A stretch of DNA of 64,000 bases from Leishmania donovani (taxonomy: Eukaryota; Euglenozoa; Kinetoplastea; Trypanosomatida; Trypanosomatidae). Below the pieces are notes generated by a model, which was given only the letters and a program-made list of their open reading frames with translations, did no database searches and was not told the origin of the DNA. Numbering within the stretch: position 1 is the first letter of the stretch; each line of letters begins with the position of its first letter. Positions 39,079 through 49,702 of the stretch are shown piece after piece. Where the stretch lies: positions 2,032,643 to 2,096,642 of the forward strand of contig NC_018262.1 of NCBI RefSeq assembly GCF_000227135.1, in the 5' to 3' direction. Both the position numbers and the translations under genes were made by a program.

Positions 39079-40711
39079 CAGAGTTCACTGAAGGCACTGC
39101 CGTGTGTACGCTTGCCGTTGCCGGTGCACTTTTTTTTGTCGTGGGAGGGGTGCCCAGGTATATATGCCCATGCCTGCACTTCGTTTTGACGTCTTGCTTT
39201 CGTCCCTTCTCCTAACTCTGGCGCCCACGCGCATGAGCAGGCGATTTTGCGCTTCCACCATGTCGGCTTCCTCCTCATGCTCCGCAGTTCTCTTCGTTGC
39301 TCTATGTCACCAGTTCAGTCATCGACAAGAGGTTAGGTGGCGGCTCACGTCTGGTGAATGTATCTCATGTGCCGGTACCATGTTGTGCTGAGAAAGTCGT
39401 TTTCCTGAAGGAAACGAGCTGGTGGACGGCCGTTAATGGCCCGAGAAAAATCGACGCGGTGGCGCTGGGTGCCCGCGCGAGTGAGGCTAGCACAGATACA
39501 CTCATCTTTGGACCTTGAGGAAGGGGCGGGGACGGAGAAGAGGTGCGCGGAGGGGCAAGTGATCGTGGGAGTGCTGTTGTCCGCTCCTTGCACTTAGACT
39601 GTGTTTCGTTGGTCAGTGGTTGGCCTGCGCATGGTAGAGTTCTTTTTTTTTTTGGAGGGGGGACCGTGGCTGCCGTGCGGTGCCCTCCTCTTGGAATCTG
39701 TAGCGAAGTGTAAGACGGCACACGCGCGGGAAACGGCTGCGGCTGTGGCAAGACGGCTTCGTGGTTTTCAACGTCTGATAGCTGAGGGAAGAAGACAAAA
39801 AAAAAAGACGGGTCGTCTTTTGCTGTGACTGCAGCGATGTTCGGCCCCTTGGAGACCTTCCTTCGTTGTTGCGTGTGGGTGTTCCTTCTTCCGATCGCGT
39901 CTTGTCTCTCGCGCCCGTCGCGCAGTGCGCAGTACGCCTTTCCTTCCCGAGCGCCTCTCTGTTGTTGCCCTTCCCGATGTCGTCCCGCTTTGGCGCCGTG
40001 GGTGGCACATCTTTTTTGAACGACGCCTGCAGCTCGCTGCTTGCATCCTGTCGCCTTTCTCCGCGTCCTGCCTCCTCCTCTGCTGAAGTTTCGGTTAGGC
40101 GAGTGCGTGCGTGCTCCAGAGAGCCTTGTGCATGGCAGGGAGAGTGAAAAGGAGCACGTGGGCGGGACAACGGCATCGGCGGCGACGGCAATGAACAGAA
40201 TTTGCCAGTCCGCTTCGTCTCGCTTTGATGTGTTCTTTGCCGTCACCACTGCGCCCTTCTGCGTCTCCTCTTTCTCCGCATCAATCGTCTTTCGCTAAAT
40301 GCGTGCCTTCATCGTCCTCACCTTCAGAGAAGAGGAGAGAGCGAGAAGGCCCCCTCCCCCTCCAACAACAAAAAATATGTTGTGCGCATGATGTCTGTTT
40401 TAATGCTTTGGCTGCTTTTTGTTCTCTTTCCTGTTCTACGCTATTCCATTCTTCCGCTCTCCTTGAGAGACGAGAGAACCATCCACGTGCCGTGCTCACG
40501 GGTACCGTTGCGCATGTATGTGTACGTGTATGTTTGAGCAGACACATCGCACCTGTATTGGATCATAAGCTTCCTTTTGTTGTTGATAGCGTTGTGCCTT
40601 TTTTTTTTTCATTCTTCTTTTCGGTCCTGTGGCACCTTTATCTTCTTCGCTTCCACTCTCCCATTCTATTTTGGGTGTCTTCTGAGCTTTTCTCACGGGT
40701 GACGGTTTGCT
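39079..40711. other. Intergenic region
   Basis: Probable 3'UTR of the kinase gene followed by mixed DNA with T and A runs (39644-39654, 39797-39806, 40600-40610). Open frames on both strands here are low-complexity shadows. No gene seen. Confidence 0.45.
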
Positions 40712-41126
40712 TCGCTCAGCTGAATTCCTATTTCACTTGCATATTCGTATATTTATATACATATATATATATATATCGATCTATAGCTGCCTCTTTCGCC
40801 TGCATGTGCTTTTCCGTTTCCTTCTCCCCTCATCTCTCTCGTTCTTTTTTTTCTTTCCTTCTTCTTGCCCTCACGTGCTCTTTTTCATTTGTGTTCTTCC
40901 GGCCCTTTGTTGCTTCAGCTTGTCTGTGTCCTCTTCCTGCTCCCCTCATGACGGCGGCACAAACCTCACGGTGCTTGGTATCACAGGGCCCCGTACACCC
41001 CCACTCTGTGTGTGTGTGTGTAGGAGGAGGCCAAGCGGCACCTCACCTCTGTCCCCTGCCAATGTCAGAACCCTACTTCTTCTGGTGCGGACAGGGTCAA
41101 GCACCGACGACGTAGCGGCGGTCGGG
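40712..41126 (+). repeat. Duplicate of 41226-41638 across an assembly gap
   Basis: These 415 bases repeat at 41226-41638 with only a two-base difference in a GT run. The left copy ends at the N block and the right copy starts right after it, and both end at the same base. This is the picture of two overlapping contig ends placed side by side. The copy includes the first part of a SIDER element (from about 40948). Confidence 0.9.
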
Positions 41127-41225
41127 NNNNNNNNNNNNNNNNNNNNNNNNNNNNNNNNNNNNNNNNNNNNNNNNNNNNNNNNNNNNNNNNNNNNNNNNNN
41201 NNNNNNNNNNNNNNNNNNNNNNNNN
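41127..41225. other. Assembly gap, 99 N
   Basis: Placeholder gap between two near-identical sequence ends; its true size may be negative, that is, an overlap. Confidence 0.95.
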
Positions 41226-41638
41226 TCGCTCAGCTGAATTCCTATTTCACTTGCATATTCGTATATTTATATACATATATATATATATATCGATCTATAG
41301 CTGCCTCTTTCGCCTGCATGTGCTTTTCCGTTTCCTTCTCCCCTCATCTCTCTCGTTCTTTTTTTTCTTTCCTTCTTCTTGCCCTCACGTGCTCTTTTTC
41401 ATTTGTGTTCTTCCGGCCCTTTGTTGCTTCAGCTTGTCTGTGTCCTCTTCCTGCTCCCCTCATGACGGCGGCACAAACCTCACGGTGCTTGGTATCACAG
41501 GGCCCCGTACACCCCCACTCTGTGTGTGTGTGTAGGAGGAGGCCAAGCGGCACCTCACCTCTGTCCCCTGCCAATGTCAGAACCCTACTTCTTCTGGTGC
41601 GGACAGGGTCAAGCACCGACGACGTAGCGGCGGTCGGG
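41226..41638 (+). repeat. Right copy of the gap-flanking duplication
   Basis: Near-identical to 40712-41126, shorter by two bases in the GT run at about 41521-41532. It carries the 5' end of the SIDER element that continues to about 42090. Confidence 0.9.
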
Positions 41639-41799
41639 GCGGTGTACCACTGCTGGCGTCGGCGACGCGGCCGTGGATAGCGTTGTGCTGGGGCGGCCTG
41701 CAACCGTGCACACGTCTGCGCCATCCATATGATTGGGCAGCGTGCCAGAGCGACTCGGGCGCATGTCTCACCCGGCCCTCGCGCACTGCCTGCTGGTGC

Positions 41800-41997
41800 N
41801 NNNNNNNNNNNNNNNNNNNNNNNNNNNNNNNNNNNNNNNNNNNNNNNNNNNNNNNNNNNNNNNNNNNNNNNNNNNNNNNNNNNNNNNNNNNNNNNNNNNN
41901 NNNNNNNNNNNNNNNNNNNNNNNNNNNNNNNNNNNNNNNNNNNNNNNNNNNNNNNNNNNNNNNNNNNNNNNNNNNNNNNNNNNNNNNNNNNNNNNNN
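41800..41997. other. Assembly gap, 198 N
   Basis: Exactly twice the 99-base placeholder, so probably two adjoining unresolved gaps. By comparison with copy C it covers the G-rich repeat part of the SIDER. Confidence 0.95.
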
Positions 41998-42073
41998 CAC
42001 GCTGGTGGGACCTGTGCGCCTGCGGGGCTCGAGTGGCGTTTGATCTCCTGTGCTGTAGCGGAGAAGGGGCACG

Positions 42074-42077
42074 NNNN
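42074..42077. other. Four ambiguous bases at SIDER tail
   Basis: Four Ns at the junction between the SIDER 3' end and its A-rich tail; another contig join or low-quality position. Confidence 0.9.
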
Positions 42078-42281
42078 AAGGCGACGAAAAAAAGAGCTCT
42101 TTCGGGTTTCATGCGCGTGTGTTCGTGTCTCGCTTGTTCCGTCGCGCGGTATCGTTTTTCGAATGTTTGTGGACGACTTTCTGTATTCATCAGCTTGTGT
42201 GGTAACAGCTGTGCTTCTCTGCTTGCGCGCGCTCCGTTTGCCTCTCATTTTGTTTGTGTTCCCTCGATAGACTTGTGTTTT

Positions 42282-42285
<4 letters not shown>

Positions 42286-42315
<30 letters not shown>
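42286..42315. repeat. (TG)15 microsatellite
   Basis: Thirty bases of uninterrupted TG repeat, the longest simple dinucleotide tract in the window; likely variable between strains. Confidence 0.9.
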
Positions 42316-42316
<1 letters not shown>

Positions 42317-42742
42317 CTTCCGTTGCTGTGCACGTGCGCGTGAACAGTGGAGGTGCGCGCCGATCTCGTCAGTAAACGAAAAGGAGCAAGAAGAAGTAAA
42401 GAAGCGGTCATGGACAAAGCGAGAACGCTCTCCCTCTCACCGAGTCTGTGCTCGTTGAGTGAGGAAGTAGAATTGACTGCTGTCCTCTGCGGCGTTCGCG
42501 AGTACAAGTGGGACACGCACACATCCGTGTGGGCCAGAACCTTCAGCGGATCAGCCGTCGTTCAATCCCAGCCCAGCGCGTTGGCGACGCGAACACAGGA
42601 GCGGTCTTTCCGCATGCCATGGTCGCATTTCTCACCTGCTCTCCACTGAGCCTCACTTCCCCTTTCGTCTTTCGATGGGATCGCCGCTTAACATGCAACA
42701 CGGCACAGTGCGTGCATGTGTGTTTTCGGTGCTGTGCTGTCT

Positions 42743-42780
42743 TCTCTCCCTCCGGTGCACCATCCTGCCTCCCATTTCAG
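42743..42780 (+). promoter_or_regulatory. Predicted trans-splice acceptor for the 1015-aa gene
   Basis: The pyrimidine-rich run CTCCCTCCGGTGCACC and then CATCCTGCCTCCCATTTCAG put AG at 42779-42780, 38 bases before the ATG at 42818. Confidence 0.6.
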
Positions 42781-42817
42781 TGTGTGACCTGCTCTCAGCG
42801 ATCACAGTGCTGGAAGG

Positions 42818-45800
42818 ATGCACTGTGGCCCGCGTGGAATCTTGCAAGGTAGCGCAGGGGCCTTGACACCCACGGTGTACGCTGCGCTCACCTCGAAGCG
42901 GTGTGTCTCGATTGGTGGGCGCGCCAGTCCTCTCGGCTTCTCCACGCCGCCGGACAGGCATCCCCGCATCAAGCAGGTAGGGACCGGCGTCATTGCACAG
43001 CACGTCCCTGGCACCACGAAGCTCCGCTACACGAATCGAAAAGGGCGCACTTTCACCTTTTCGATACCGGTAGCGCAGCTCACCCATCCTCCTGTGGTGC
43101 GGCGGGGTGCAGCGAGGGATGGGTGGCATGAAATCGACACGAGCTTCAGTGATGTTGGCGATCTCGAAGATGATATGCCAAGTGAAGTAGACGAATGCCT
43201 TGCGGCCGCCTCTGTTGCCGGCGATGAGGGCCTTGTGGAGCTGAACCAAGAGCAGCTGCGGGCATTGCAACAGGCGTTTGTGCGACTGTGCAAAGACTAT
43301 GTGCTCATGGACACCAGCGGCATGAAGACGTCGATGATGTACAGCGAGCTGAACAACGGTCCTGACTACGAGCTCTTCGATCGAAAGACGCGCCGTCGCC
43401 GACACTGGCTCGCTATACGGCATCGCTACGAGGACGTCAAGGAACTGCTGTGGCCCTCAGACGCTGCAGCCAATGATGGCGACGCGCCAGCTGCATCCGT
43501 CGAGGACACCGAGCGTGAACAGCAATGTTCGCTGGCAGACGAGTCGCTGCCGGTGTTACCAATCGCGGACATGATGGAGGCGCTCACATGGTTGGAGGCG
43601 GCTTCGACGTTTGCGGTTCGGAAGCACCGGCCCTTCGACACCTCTAACGCTTCTGACTTTGCGCCCTTGGACCTGTCGAGGGAGGTGCGCATCGTCGCCT
43701 CGTGTGTCCGCGCTGCAGGGTTGTCCAACCTCCTCCACAGCGTTGGACAGGGGGCGGCAGGTGAGCCACGCGGAGACGCGGCGGACACCGTGGCTGATCG
43801 CTTCATATCTCTCGGTGCGTTGTGCGCGAACCACGGCGTGCCCTTGTCGGCCGCCTTCGCTCCGTCGGTGTCTACCTCCTGCGATGCGGCGGCCTCGCCC
43901 ACCACCGCTGCCGCCGCCTCCGTGCAGGCGTGGCTCTCCTCGATTCCTGTGCTGTCTCGCGTGAAAGACGCGGTTCGGGTGATCGGAGTCATGCAGATCT
44001 GCGGGCAAGGGAAAGGTGATGGCGCAGCTGCTGAGCTCTTGCGCTTCAGTGACGCCGATGGCGCCGTCGTGCGGGAAGCGCTGCTCGACGCGTTGTGCCG
44101 GGTCGTGCCTGCCTCTCTCTTCTCCGACGCTGCGGCCCTCGAGAACGTCGATGAAGCAGAACTGTGCGTCTTGCTGCGGTACGTGACTGAGATACAGGAG
44201 CAGAATGCCGCTTTCTTTCAAGCGATGGGCGGCAGCGAAGCGACGTCCAGGCCGGAGCGCGCGGCGACGACTGAGGGTCGACGCGTGTTGCGGCACTTCA
44301 CGCGACTGGTGCTTGCACGATGCCGCCGCCTTTTGTACGATCACGATGGCCCTCCGGCCACCCTCTTAAGCGGCGACGCGGAGAACATTCCTTTCGTGGA
44401 CTTGCAGTCGTATGCCGATCACAACCACCCGGAGGTGCGCGTGCATCAAAAGATCGGCCGCGCGAACGCGCAGGGGCTTCGGTACGCGCGCCTGCAGTCC
44501 AGGGCATCCACGACGATGGCAGAGCTCCTTGGTCGGCTGGAAAGCGCCAACCAGCGAATGGTAGCCGGCGCGCAGGGTCTGCGGTGCGACCTCCTCCGGC
44601 ACGTCGCCCAGAAGGCAGCCCTCGGCAAAAGCAAGTTAACGCTCGAGGATGTGACACGCGCGTTGCCGCTGCTGGCAGCGCTAATGGGCAAGACATCGGA
44701 GCAGCAGGTTAAGTCCACCTACGAGCGCCTGCTGACGGCGATGTCGACCACAATAGGTGTCGCGCTGCAGCAGCCGCAGAAGCCCGCGTGCATTCTCGCC
44801 CTCCTCGAGGGCCTCGCCGGCTGTCACTACACGCCGAGCTCCTACAAGCTGCTGGAAATGGTAATGCTCCGGATGATGATGCGCGGCGCCTTTACGCTTA
44901 GCGACGCCGGTCGCTGCCTCACCGCCATGCTGCAAGTGGTTGGCCCACAGAACGTTTCCCAGTCGGTGAAGCAAGCCATCGCCATGCGCGTGGTGGCTGC
45001 GGTGGATGCGAGGTCAGACAGCACTGCGGCGGATGTGCTGGCGGTGCTCCGGGCGCTGCGCTACAGCTGTTATTCGTCGTTTGCTTCTCTCGTGTGTCTC
45101 GTGTCGAAGTCGCCGCTCATGGGAAACACAGCGAACTGGCAGCCGTCGGAGCACGTGCGTTATGCTGTGCTGCTGGCTGCTGCCGCCGCGGCGATCGAGA
45201 CGGAGGCGAACTCTGAACTTGGTAATGCTGTGTCCACCACCGCGCGGGAGCTGCTTCTGCTTGGACTCTCTCCGACGCACCCGCCTTCTGCAGTGCCGCC
45301 ACGGTCGCCAGCGTGTGTAGGGGAGGACGCATATCAGGAGTGTGTGACTGCGTGCGCTGCGCTAGATGTAAGCCCTGCACCCCCGACTCTGACGGCGTGG
45401 GCCCACGCAGACATTGACGCGCGCCCCGTGCATTCCTTGTGCACTCCTGCGTTGGCAGTGAGCACGATGGAGGCTCTCGAGGCCATGACCCTCGCCCCAT
45501 CCCGGTGGTACAGCGCATACGGCAACTACTTGACTGACGCCCTGGAGCATATGCAGCGACGGCCACTGCTTGAGGACGACGCGGAGACGGCGGTCAGGTG
45601 CTTGTACCTCCAACAGGCGCCCGGGGCCGTGACCAGGCTAGCGTCAGTGCTGCTGGCGCACGAAGTGGATCGTCTTGACCAAACGCTCACCCGCGGCGCC
45701 GTAGTCCACGACGGCACTCGTGCGCCGCCGGTGTGCACCTTTCAGCAGAGGTCACTCGAGCGGCAAACATCAGAAGGTGAGACGGAGGCCCGTCTTCTAC

Positions 45801-45865
45801 GATACTGCGCAGCGCTGCAGCACGCATCCAGGGAAGCGCTGAGCACCGGGTCCGCAGAGGTATAG
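42818..45865 (+). CDS. Large protein, probable mitochondrial, unknown function
   Basis: At 1015 residues this is the longest coding frame in the window, starting at the first ATG after the acceptor. I do not recognise a family. The first 45 residues have Arg and Lys, no acidic residue before Asp46, and hydroxylated residues (ALTSKRCVSIGGR), as in mitochondrial presequences. Residues about 550-850 are strongly helical with repeated Leu/Ala patterns (LLAALMGKTS, LALLEGLAGCHYTPSSYKLLE, RCLTAMLQVVG), suggesting an alpha-solenoid like those of RAP, PPR-like or RNA-editing accessory proteins. An acidic linker lies near 225-240. A role in mitochondrial RNA metabolism is an inference from solenoid plus presequence only. 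Confidence 0.8.
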   Translation: MHCGPRGILQGSAGALTPTVYAALTSKRCVSIGGRASPLGFSTPPDRHPRIKQVGTGVIAQHVPGTTKLRYTNRKGRTFTFSIPVAQLTHPPVVRRGAARDGWHEIDTSFSDVGDLEDDMPSEVDECLAAASVAGDEGLVELNQEQLRALQQAFVRLCKDYVLMDTSGMKTSMMYSELNNGPDYELFDRKTRRRRHWLAIRHRYEDVKELLWPSDAAANDGDAPAASVEDTEREQQCSLADESLPVLPIADMMEALTWLEAASTFAVRKHRPFDTSNASDFAPLDLSREVRIVASCVRAAGLSNLLHSVGQGAAGEPRGDAADTVADRFISLGALCANHGVPLSAAFAPSVSTSCDAAASPTTAAAASVQAWLSSIPVLSRVKDAVRVIGVMQICGQGKGDGAAAELLRFSDADGAVVREALLDALCRVVPASLFSDAAALENVDEAELCVLLRYVTEIQEQNAAFFQAMGGSEATSRPERAATTEGRRVLRHFTRLVLARCRRLLYDHDGPPATLLSGDAENIPFVDLQSYADHNHPEVRVHQKIGRANAQGLRYARLQSRASTTMAELLGRLESANQRMVAGAQGLRCDLLRHVAQKAALGKSKLTLEDVTRALPLLAALMGKTSEQQVKSTYERLLTAMSTTIGVALQQPQKPACILALLEGLAGCHYTPSSYKLLEMVMLRMMMRGAFTLSDAGRCLTAMLQVVGPQNVSQSVKQAIAMRVVAAVDARSDSTAADVLAVLRALRYSCYSSFASLVCLVSKSPLMGNTANWQPSEHVRYAVLLAAAAAAIETEANSELGNAVSTTARELLLLGLSPTHPPSAVPPRSPACVGEDAYQECVTACAALDVSPAPPTLTAWAHADIDARPVHSLCTPALAVSTMEALEAMTLAPSRWYSAYGNYLTDALEHMQRRPLLEDDAETAVRCLYLQQAPGAVTRLASVLLAHEVDRLDQTLTRGAVVHDGTRAPPVCTFQQRSLERQTSEGETEARLLRYCAALQHASREALSTGSAEV

Positions 45866-46567
45866 CACATCCCGTCCGTAGCATTTGCGATCTCTGCTGT
45901 GCCCGGTCCACGCCCTTGCCGTTGCACTCCGCATGCCACCGATCACTCCTCCTCTCTCCGCAGCGCTGGGTTGTTGACCCGAGCTGCACCCCCTCCCTCA
46001 TCTACATCATCACAGCTTGTGTCTCCTAAGGCAAGTGCAAAAGTGGACCACAAACCCGTTCCATGCTGACAGGCATATGGAAAACAACGACTAACCGTGA
46101 CAAGAGGACGGCGAGGCGCAGCCTCTCCGCGATGCCGCCATCAAGCAAGCGCGCGGCACGTGTGCTGACGTGTGGCACGTTTTTATCATTGTTGTTATAT
46201 CTCGTCAACCGTGATGGCTGCCGCCGCCGCCGTCGTCGCGTAAGTGATTTAGCGCCAGCGAAACGGCTGAGTGCATGACTGATAACTGTCCCCTCCCCTC
46301 TACGCCTCCCATCCCTGCGTAACCCATATGATGCGTCTGTATGCGCCAGCCGCGTCACTGTATCGTCGCTTTGTTTTGGTGTTGCTCACTGCCATCCGCA
46401 CCCCGTGCATCCCTCCCTCCATGTGAATTGAGGTTACCTCTCTCCCTCTTTTCGCGCTGTACCGCAGCCTCACTGCTGCGGGAACGGAGCCACTGTCATC
46501 ATCTCCACGGGCTGTCTAGCTCCTCTTTCCCCTTTTTTTGAACACCAAGTTGCGCTGCGAGATTGAA
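45866..46567. other. Intergenic region
   Basis: Pyrimidine-rich parts at 46372-46460. Probable acceptor for the next gene CTGTACCGCAG with AG at 46466-46467. No gene seen. Confidence 0.5.
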
Positions 46568-48298
46568 ATGACCAATGCGTTAGGGTTTGACGCGTCATCT
46601 GCGCTTCGACACAGCACCAATCGCAGCTCGAACAGCACGCGGGCCACACTGCCTCGCGGTGCTGCCCCCCCAGGAAGGGGCGGCAGCGACAAGGCAGTCG
46701 GGATGCTGTTCTTCTCGCGGACACGGCAGCAACTGGACAAGTCGAAGGGTAGCAATGGTGTTGCCTCCTCGTATGGTGTCGCGGCGCAGGCGGTGCTCCA
46801 GGGCACCCGGCAAGACCCAGACGTTTACCGCAAGATTGTCGGGTTTGAGCTGGATGCACCTGCTGCGATGCACGCAATCGTGGCGACCACGCGGAGACAG
46901 AGCCGCAACCGACCGCTTCGGCGAGAATCAACTGCACGCATTACCGTGTCTCAGATCTTGCCGCGGTCTGAGGCTCTCAGACACCGCAGCAGGGACATCA
47001 CCGTCACAGGATACGACTACCTGACTCGCTTACAAAGCGAGCTAAACGCGTGTGACACATTGGAGTCACTTCCAAGTCCCGAGCCGCAAGTTAGCTGGCA
47101 GCATCAACGGCCCGCTTCCATGACGGCGGCAATGCTACCCTGCCCGCGTCGACCGGATGGCAGGGGCGGCGGTCGCCGTCGGCAGTCTGTGAGAAGTACT
47201 AAGCCTTCGCTGGGCGTCACCACGCTAACGAAGGAATGGGTAAAGACGTCGGAAGAGAAGGCGGCGGCGGAGCTGGCGAAGGAGTCGACAGAGGTGTGCA
47301 TGGAGAAGTCGCTGCTCACCATGCCCGCCTTCTGCATGCTGCCCAAACGTACTGGCCAGCTGTCGAAGGTCTCGCGCGTAGCGCAGCTTCGTCAGAGCAA
47401 ATTCAGACCCATCTCCGCTTCCTCGATGCCTGACGAACCCTGCACTGCGGCAGTGGGTGTGGACGTCGCAGAAGAGGCGGCGGCGCAGCCGCCGTGGCAG
47501 CACCGTCTGCTTGCCGAGTCTATTCAGAGCTATCGCTTGCTGAAGGATGCAGTGGCCTCCCCTCTCAAGCCGACGCCCTCCTCGCTCGTCCCGATCCTAG
47601 GCTCTGCGCGTATTCGCCGTGAAAACTTGGAGAGGCTGCGCCACGGCTTTGAGCATCAGCGCCTCAAGCTGCAGGGGGAGCTGGAGGACAAGCTAGAGTG
47701 GCGCAATCGATGCCGCTCCGCTTTGCTGCGGCACAATAGCGCAGAAGACAGAGCCGCTGTCGTGCCCGTCCACTCCCCCTCAATAGCGCCTTCGACGCCG
47801 CAAGGTGTCAGAGAGAGGGCGATGCACACACCGCTACTTGCGGAGGTATTCGGAGGCGCCGCTGGATCCACCGCGCGATCGCGTCAGCTTGTCGAGTCGC
47901 CCCACCTGTATTCGTTGACGCTCGGTAGTGTCTGGTCTCAAGAGGCGGCCCGACAGGCGGTGCAGCAGGAGAAGAGCCGCCTCGTTGCGCTGCTCCAGTC
48001 CTTTGTGGTGACGTGCAGCGCCGCCGCGCTGACCCTTGCCGCCACGGAGGAACTGCGCGCTGAGACAATTCGACGCGTGTGGCACCCCGAGGAGAACGCG
48101 GGCAGCCACCACGCCGTTCTCCTACATCGCGAGCAGTTTTTGAAGTTTCTGTGGGGACGCTATGAAGCGCACACAAGTGGGCTGCTTGGGGCTGTGGACA
48201 CAGTACGTCCGATCGACATTATCGATGCGCTACCGTCACAGGCGGAGGCATCTTTCGCCAGGTACGCCTACGAAATCCTCCCTACTCCTGCCGCGTAG
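46568..48298 (+). CDS. Protein of unknown function, 576 aa
   Basis: The frame runs from the ATG at 46568; an upstream TTG-initiated reading is not needed. No known domain was recognised. The first 60 residues are Ser/Thr/Arg-rich. A basic, polar middle has many Arg (RRQSRNRPLRRESTARITVS). Helical, more conserved-looking segments occur at about 320-400 (RRENLERLRHGFEHQRLKLQ) and in the last 130 residues (VQQEKSRLVALLQSFVVTCS and FLKFLWGRYEAH). No signal peptide or membrane helix. Codon usage and uninterrupted length support a real gene; probably kinetoplastid-specific, perhaps cytoskeletal. Confidence 0.75.
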   Translation: MTNALGFDASSALRHSTNRSSNSTRATLPRGAAPPGRGGSDKAVGMLFFSRTRQQLDKSKGSNGVASSYGVAAQAVLQGTRQDPDVYRKIVGFELDAPAAMHAIVATTRRQSRNRPLRRESTARITVSQILPRSEALRHRSRDITVTGYDYLTRLQSELNACDTLESLPSPEPQVSWQHQRPASMTAAMLPCPRRPDGRGGGRRRQSVRSTKPSLGVTTLTKEWVKTSEEKAAAELAKESTEVCMEKSLLTMPAFCMLPKRTGQLSKVSRVAQLRQSKFRPISASSMPDEPCTAAVGVDVAEEAAAQPPWQHRLLAESIQSYRLLKDAVASPLKPTPSSLVPILGSARIRRENLERLRHGFEHQRLKLQGELEDKLEWRNRCRSALLRHNSAEDRAAVVPVHSPSIAPSTPQGVRERAMHTPLLAEVFGGAAGSTARSRQLVESPHLYSLTLGSVWSQEAARQAVQQEKSRLVALLQSFVVTCSAAALTLAATEELRAETIRRVWHPEENAGSHHAVLLHREQFLKFLWGRYEAHTSGLLGAVDTVRPIDIIDALPSQAEASFARYAYEILPTPAA

Positions 48299-49702
48299 CA
48301 ACTTTGACGTGTTGGCCTGCGACGGTGCGCATGCCCGCAGCTGTTCTGGAGGAAATGCAACCTTTGGCGCACCCATGTGCTTCACATGCGCGTTGTTCCC
48401 CCACCCACCGCCCCCTCTCTCGCGCGCAGTTTTCGCTTCCCCCTATCCCGTTTACTTTTCGCCCTTTTTTCGCTTCCCGGAATGTTCTGTCTTTCCCTTT
48501 CGCACATGACTTCTTTCGCTTTTTTTTTGTCACTCCACTAGCCCCCTAGCATGAAAGAGTCAGCGCGCGCCACATGGCATCTTGCTTCCTGCTCCTGCAC
48601 CCCCGTCTGTGATGAGCTTGATGTCCCTCTCTCTCTTTGTTTTTGTTGTTTGTTTCGCCCCATCTATCTTGACGCCACTCCAGCGCGGCATTCTCACGTA
48701 CTCTCCCGATACACAGCCACAGCAGCAGCCACTGCTTTATTTTCCTTGTTTGCTTCCACTTTCATGTCGCTTCCTTCTCTCTTCGTTTTCAGCTGCCTCT
48801 ATAAATTGTGGGTGGCTTCCAGCTCGATTGGTGTGAGGCCACAGCCGCGCTATTCAGTCGCCGGATCGCAGGGGCGTCAGAGTCGCGGCCTGCGACCGGA
48901 CCTGCATATATGCTCTCGTTCTTGTTTGTTTTTCTCTACTCCATGTGCTCACTTCACCTGTTTTGTGGAAAAGATAAGCGGCGCGCTCGGTGAGAACGCC
49001 CGGCGGCGCACAAGACCCCGATACGCAGACGAAAAAGAGGACAAAAAAGCACACACGCGCACGCACATAGAGGAGAACCCCGGAAGCACAAGGGCGCTTG
49101 TGCTGGCACGATACAGATGTTGCGTGCGCCGCATTCACGCAGTGGAAAAAGAGAAGAGGTTAATGACGTCCCTATCACTCCCGCCCTCGTTTCCGCTTGT
49201 GCATGGTGCTGCGCGACCCCGCATGATTTGACGTCTCTTCCTTCGTCGCCTCCAGTCTCGCATTGCCCATTATCTCTCCCTTTCCTCCTTTTTTTTGTTT
49301 GCCCTTCTCTCGCACGCGCGTACGTCACACGTGTATGCCCTTGATGCCAACGCGATGCACGTCTGCGACTCATGTGTGCCCGCATATGCGGTTTGGTATA
49401 CGACTGCGGCGCCGCCATTCTTTCCCCACGCTCTTCCCCTCGCGTCCACACACGAGCCGTCAGCGCGACAGCATTTGGCCCTCCCGCGTCGCTCGCTCAT
49501 TTCCTTTATTTCTGATTTCACGCGTCAACACGCCGTTCTTTCTATCAAGAAAAACAACAATAACACTCCCCCCACTGCCACACAAACACACACGCACGCT
49601 TTCGCCTCTCACACACGACTTGAAAGAAAAAAGCAGCGCTGTCGCTTCGTGTTCTTTCTTTTCCCTTTTTCTTTTTCATTTTACTCTCTTCAGTTCACTC
49701 AA
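48299..49702. other. Long leader region upstream of PABP1
   Basis: About 1.4 kb, pyrimidine-rich at 48400-48540 and 49225-49320, with A-rich DNA at 49018-49055 and 49546-49566. The PABP frame is open back to 49295 but that part is leader. No gene supported. Confidence 0.5.
49640..49693 (+). promoter_or_regulatory. Pyrimidine tract and possible acceptor for PABP1
   Basis: A long T-rich run ends in ACTCTCTTCAG with AG at 49692-49693, only nine bases before the ATG at 49703. Use of this AG would give a very short leader beyond the spliced-leader sequence; an AG further upstream would give a long one. Confidence 0.5.

Larger units (their letters stand above)
41462..42091 (+). mobile_element. SIDER2-like short retroposon, copy B
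   Basis: It begins ATGACGGCGGCACAAACC and continues CTCACGGTGCTTGGTATCAC then AGGGCCCCGTAC. This resembles the conserved 5' 'Pr77' signature of ingi-clade retroposons (CCTCA, CGTGGTGCC, AGGG, GTAC in the same order). After a gap it ends in GGAGAAGGGGCACG and an A-rich tail (about 42078-42091). Copies start at 56517 and 63768, and a truncated duplicate at 40948. SIDERs in Leishmania sit in 3' untranslated regions and can destabilise mRNAs; here the upstream gene is the MOK kinase, 2.4 kb away. The family name comes from my recollection of the signature. Confidence 0.75.
42092..42817. other. Intergenic and 5' leader with GT microsatellite
   Basis: Contains a pure (TG)15 run at 42286-42315 and mixed DNA. 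The acceptor for the next gene is CCCATTTCAG with AG at 42779-42780, or the nearby CTCTCAG at about 42792-42798. No gene seen. Confidence 0.55.

Noticed and set aside
48551..49231. 226-codon + strand frame before PABP1
   Set aside because: It starts in pyrimidine-rich leader DNA, has low-complexity content and no recognisable motif.
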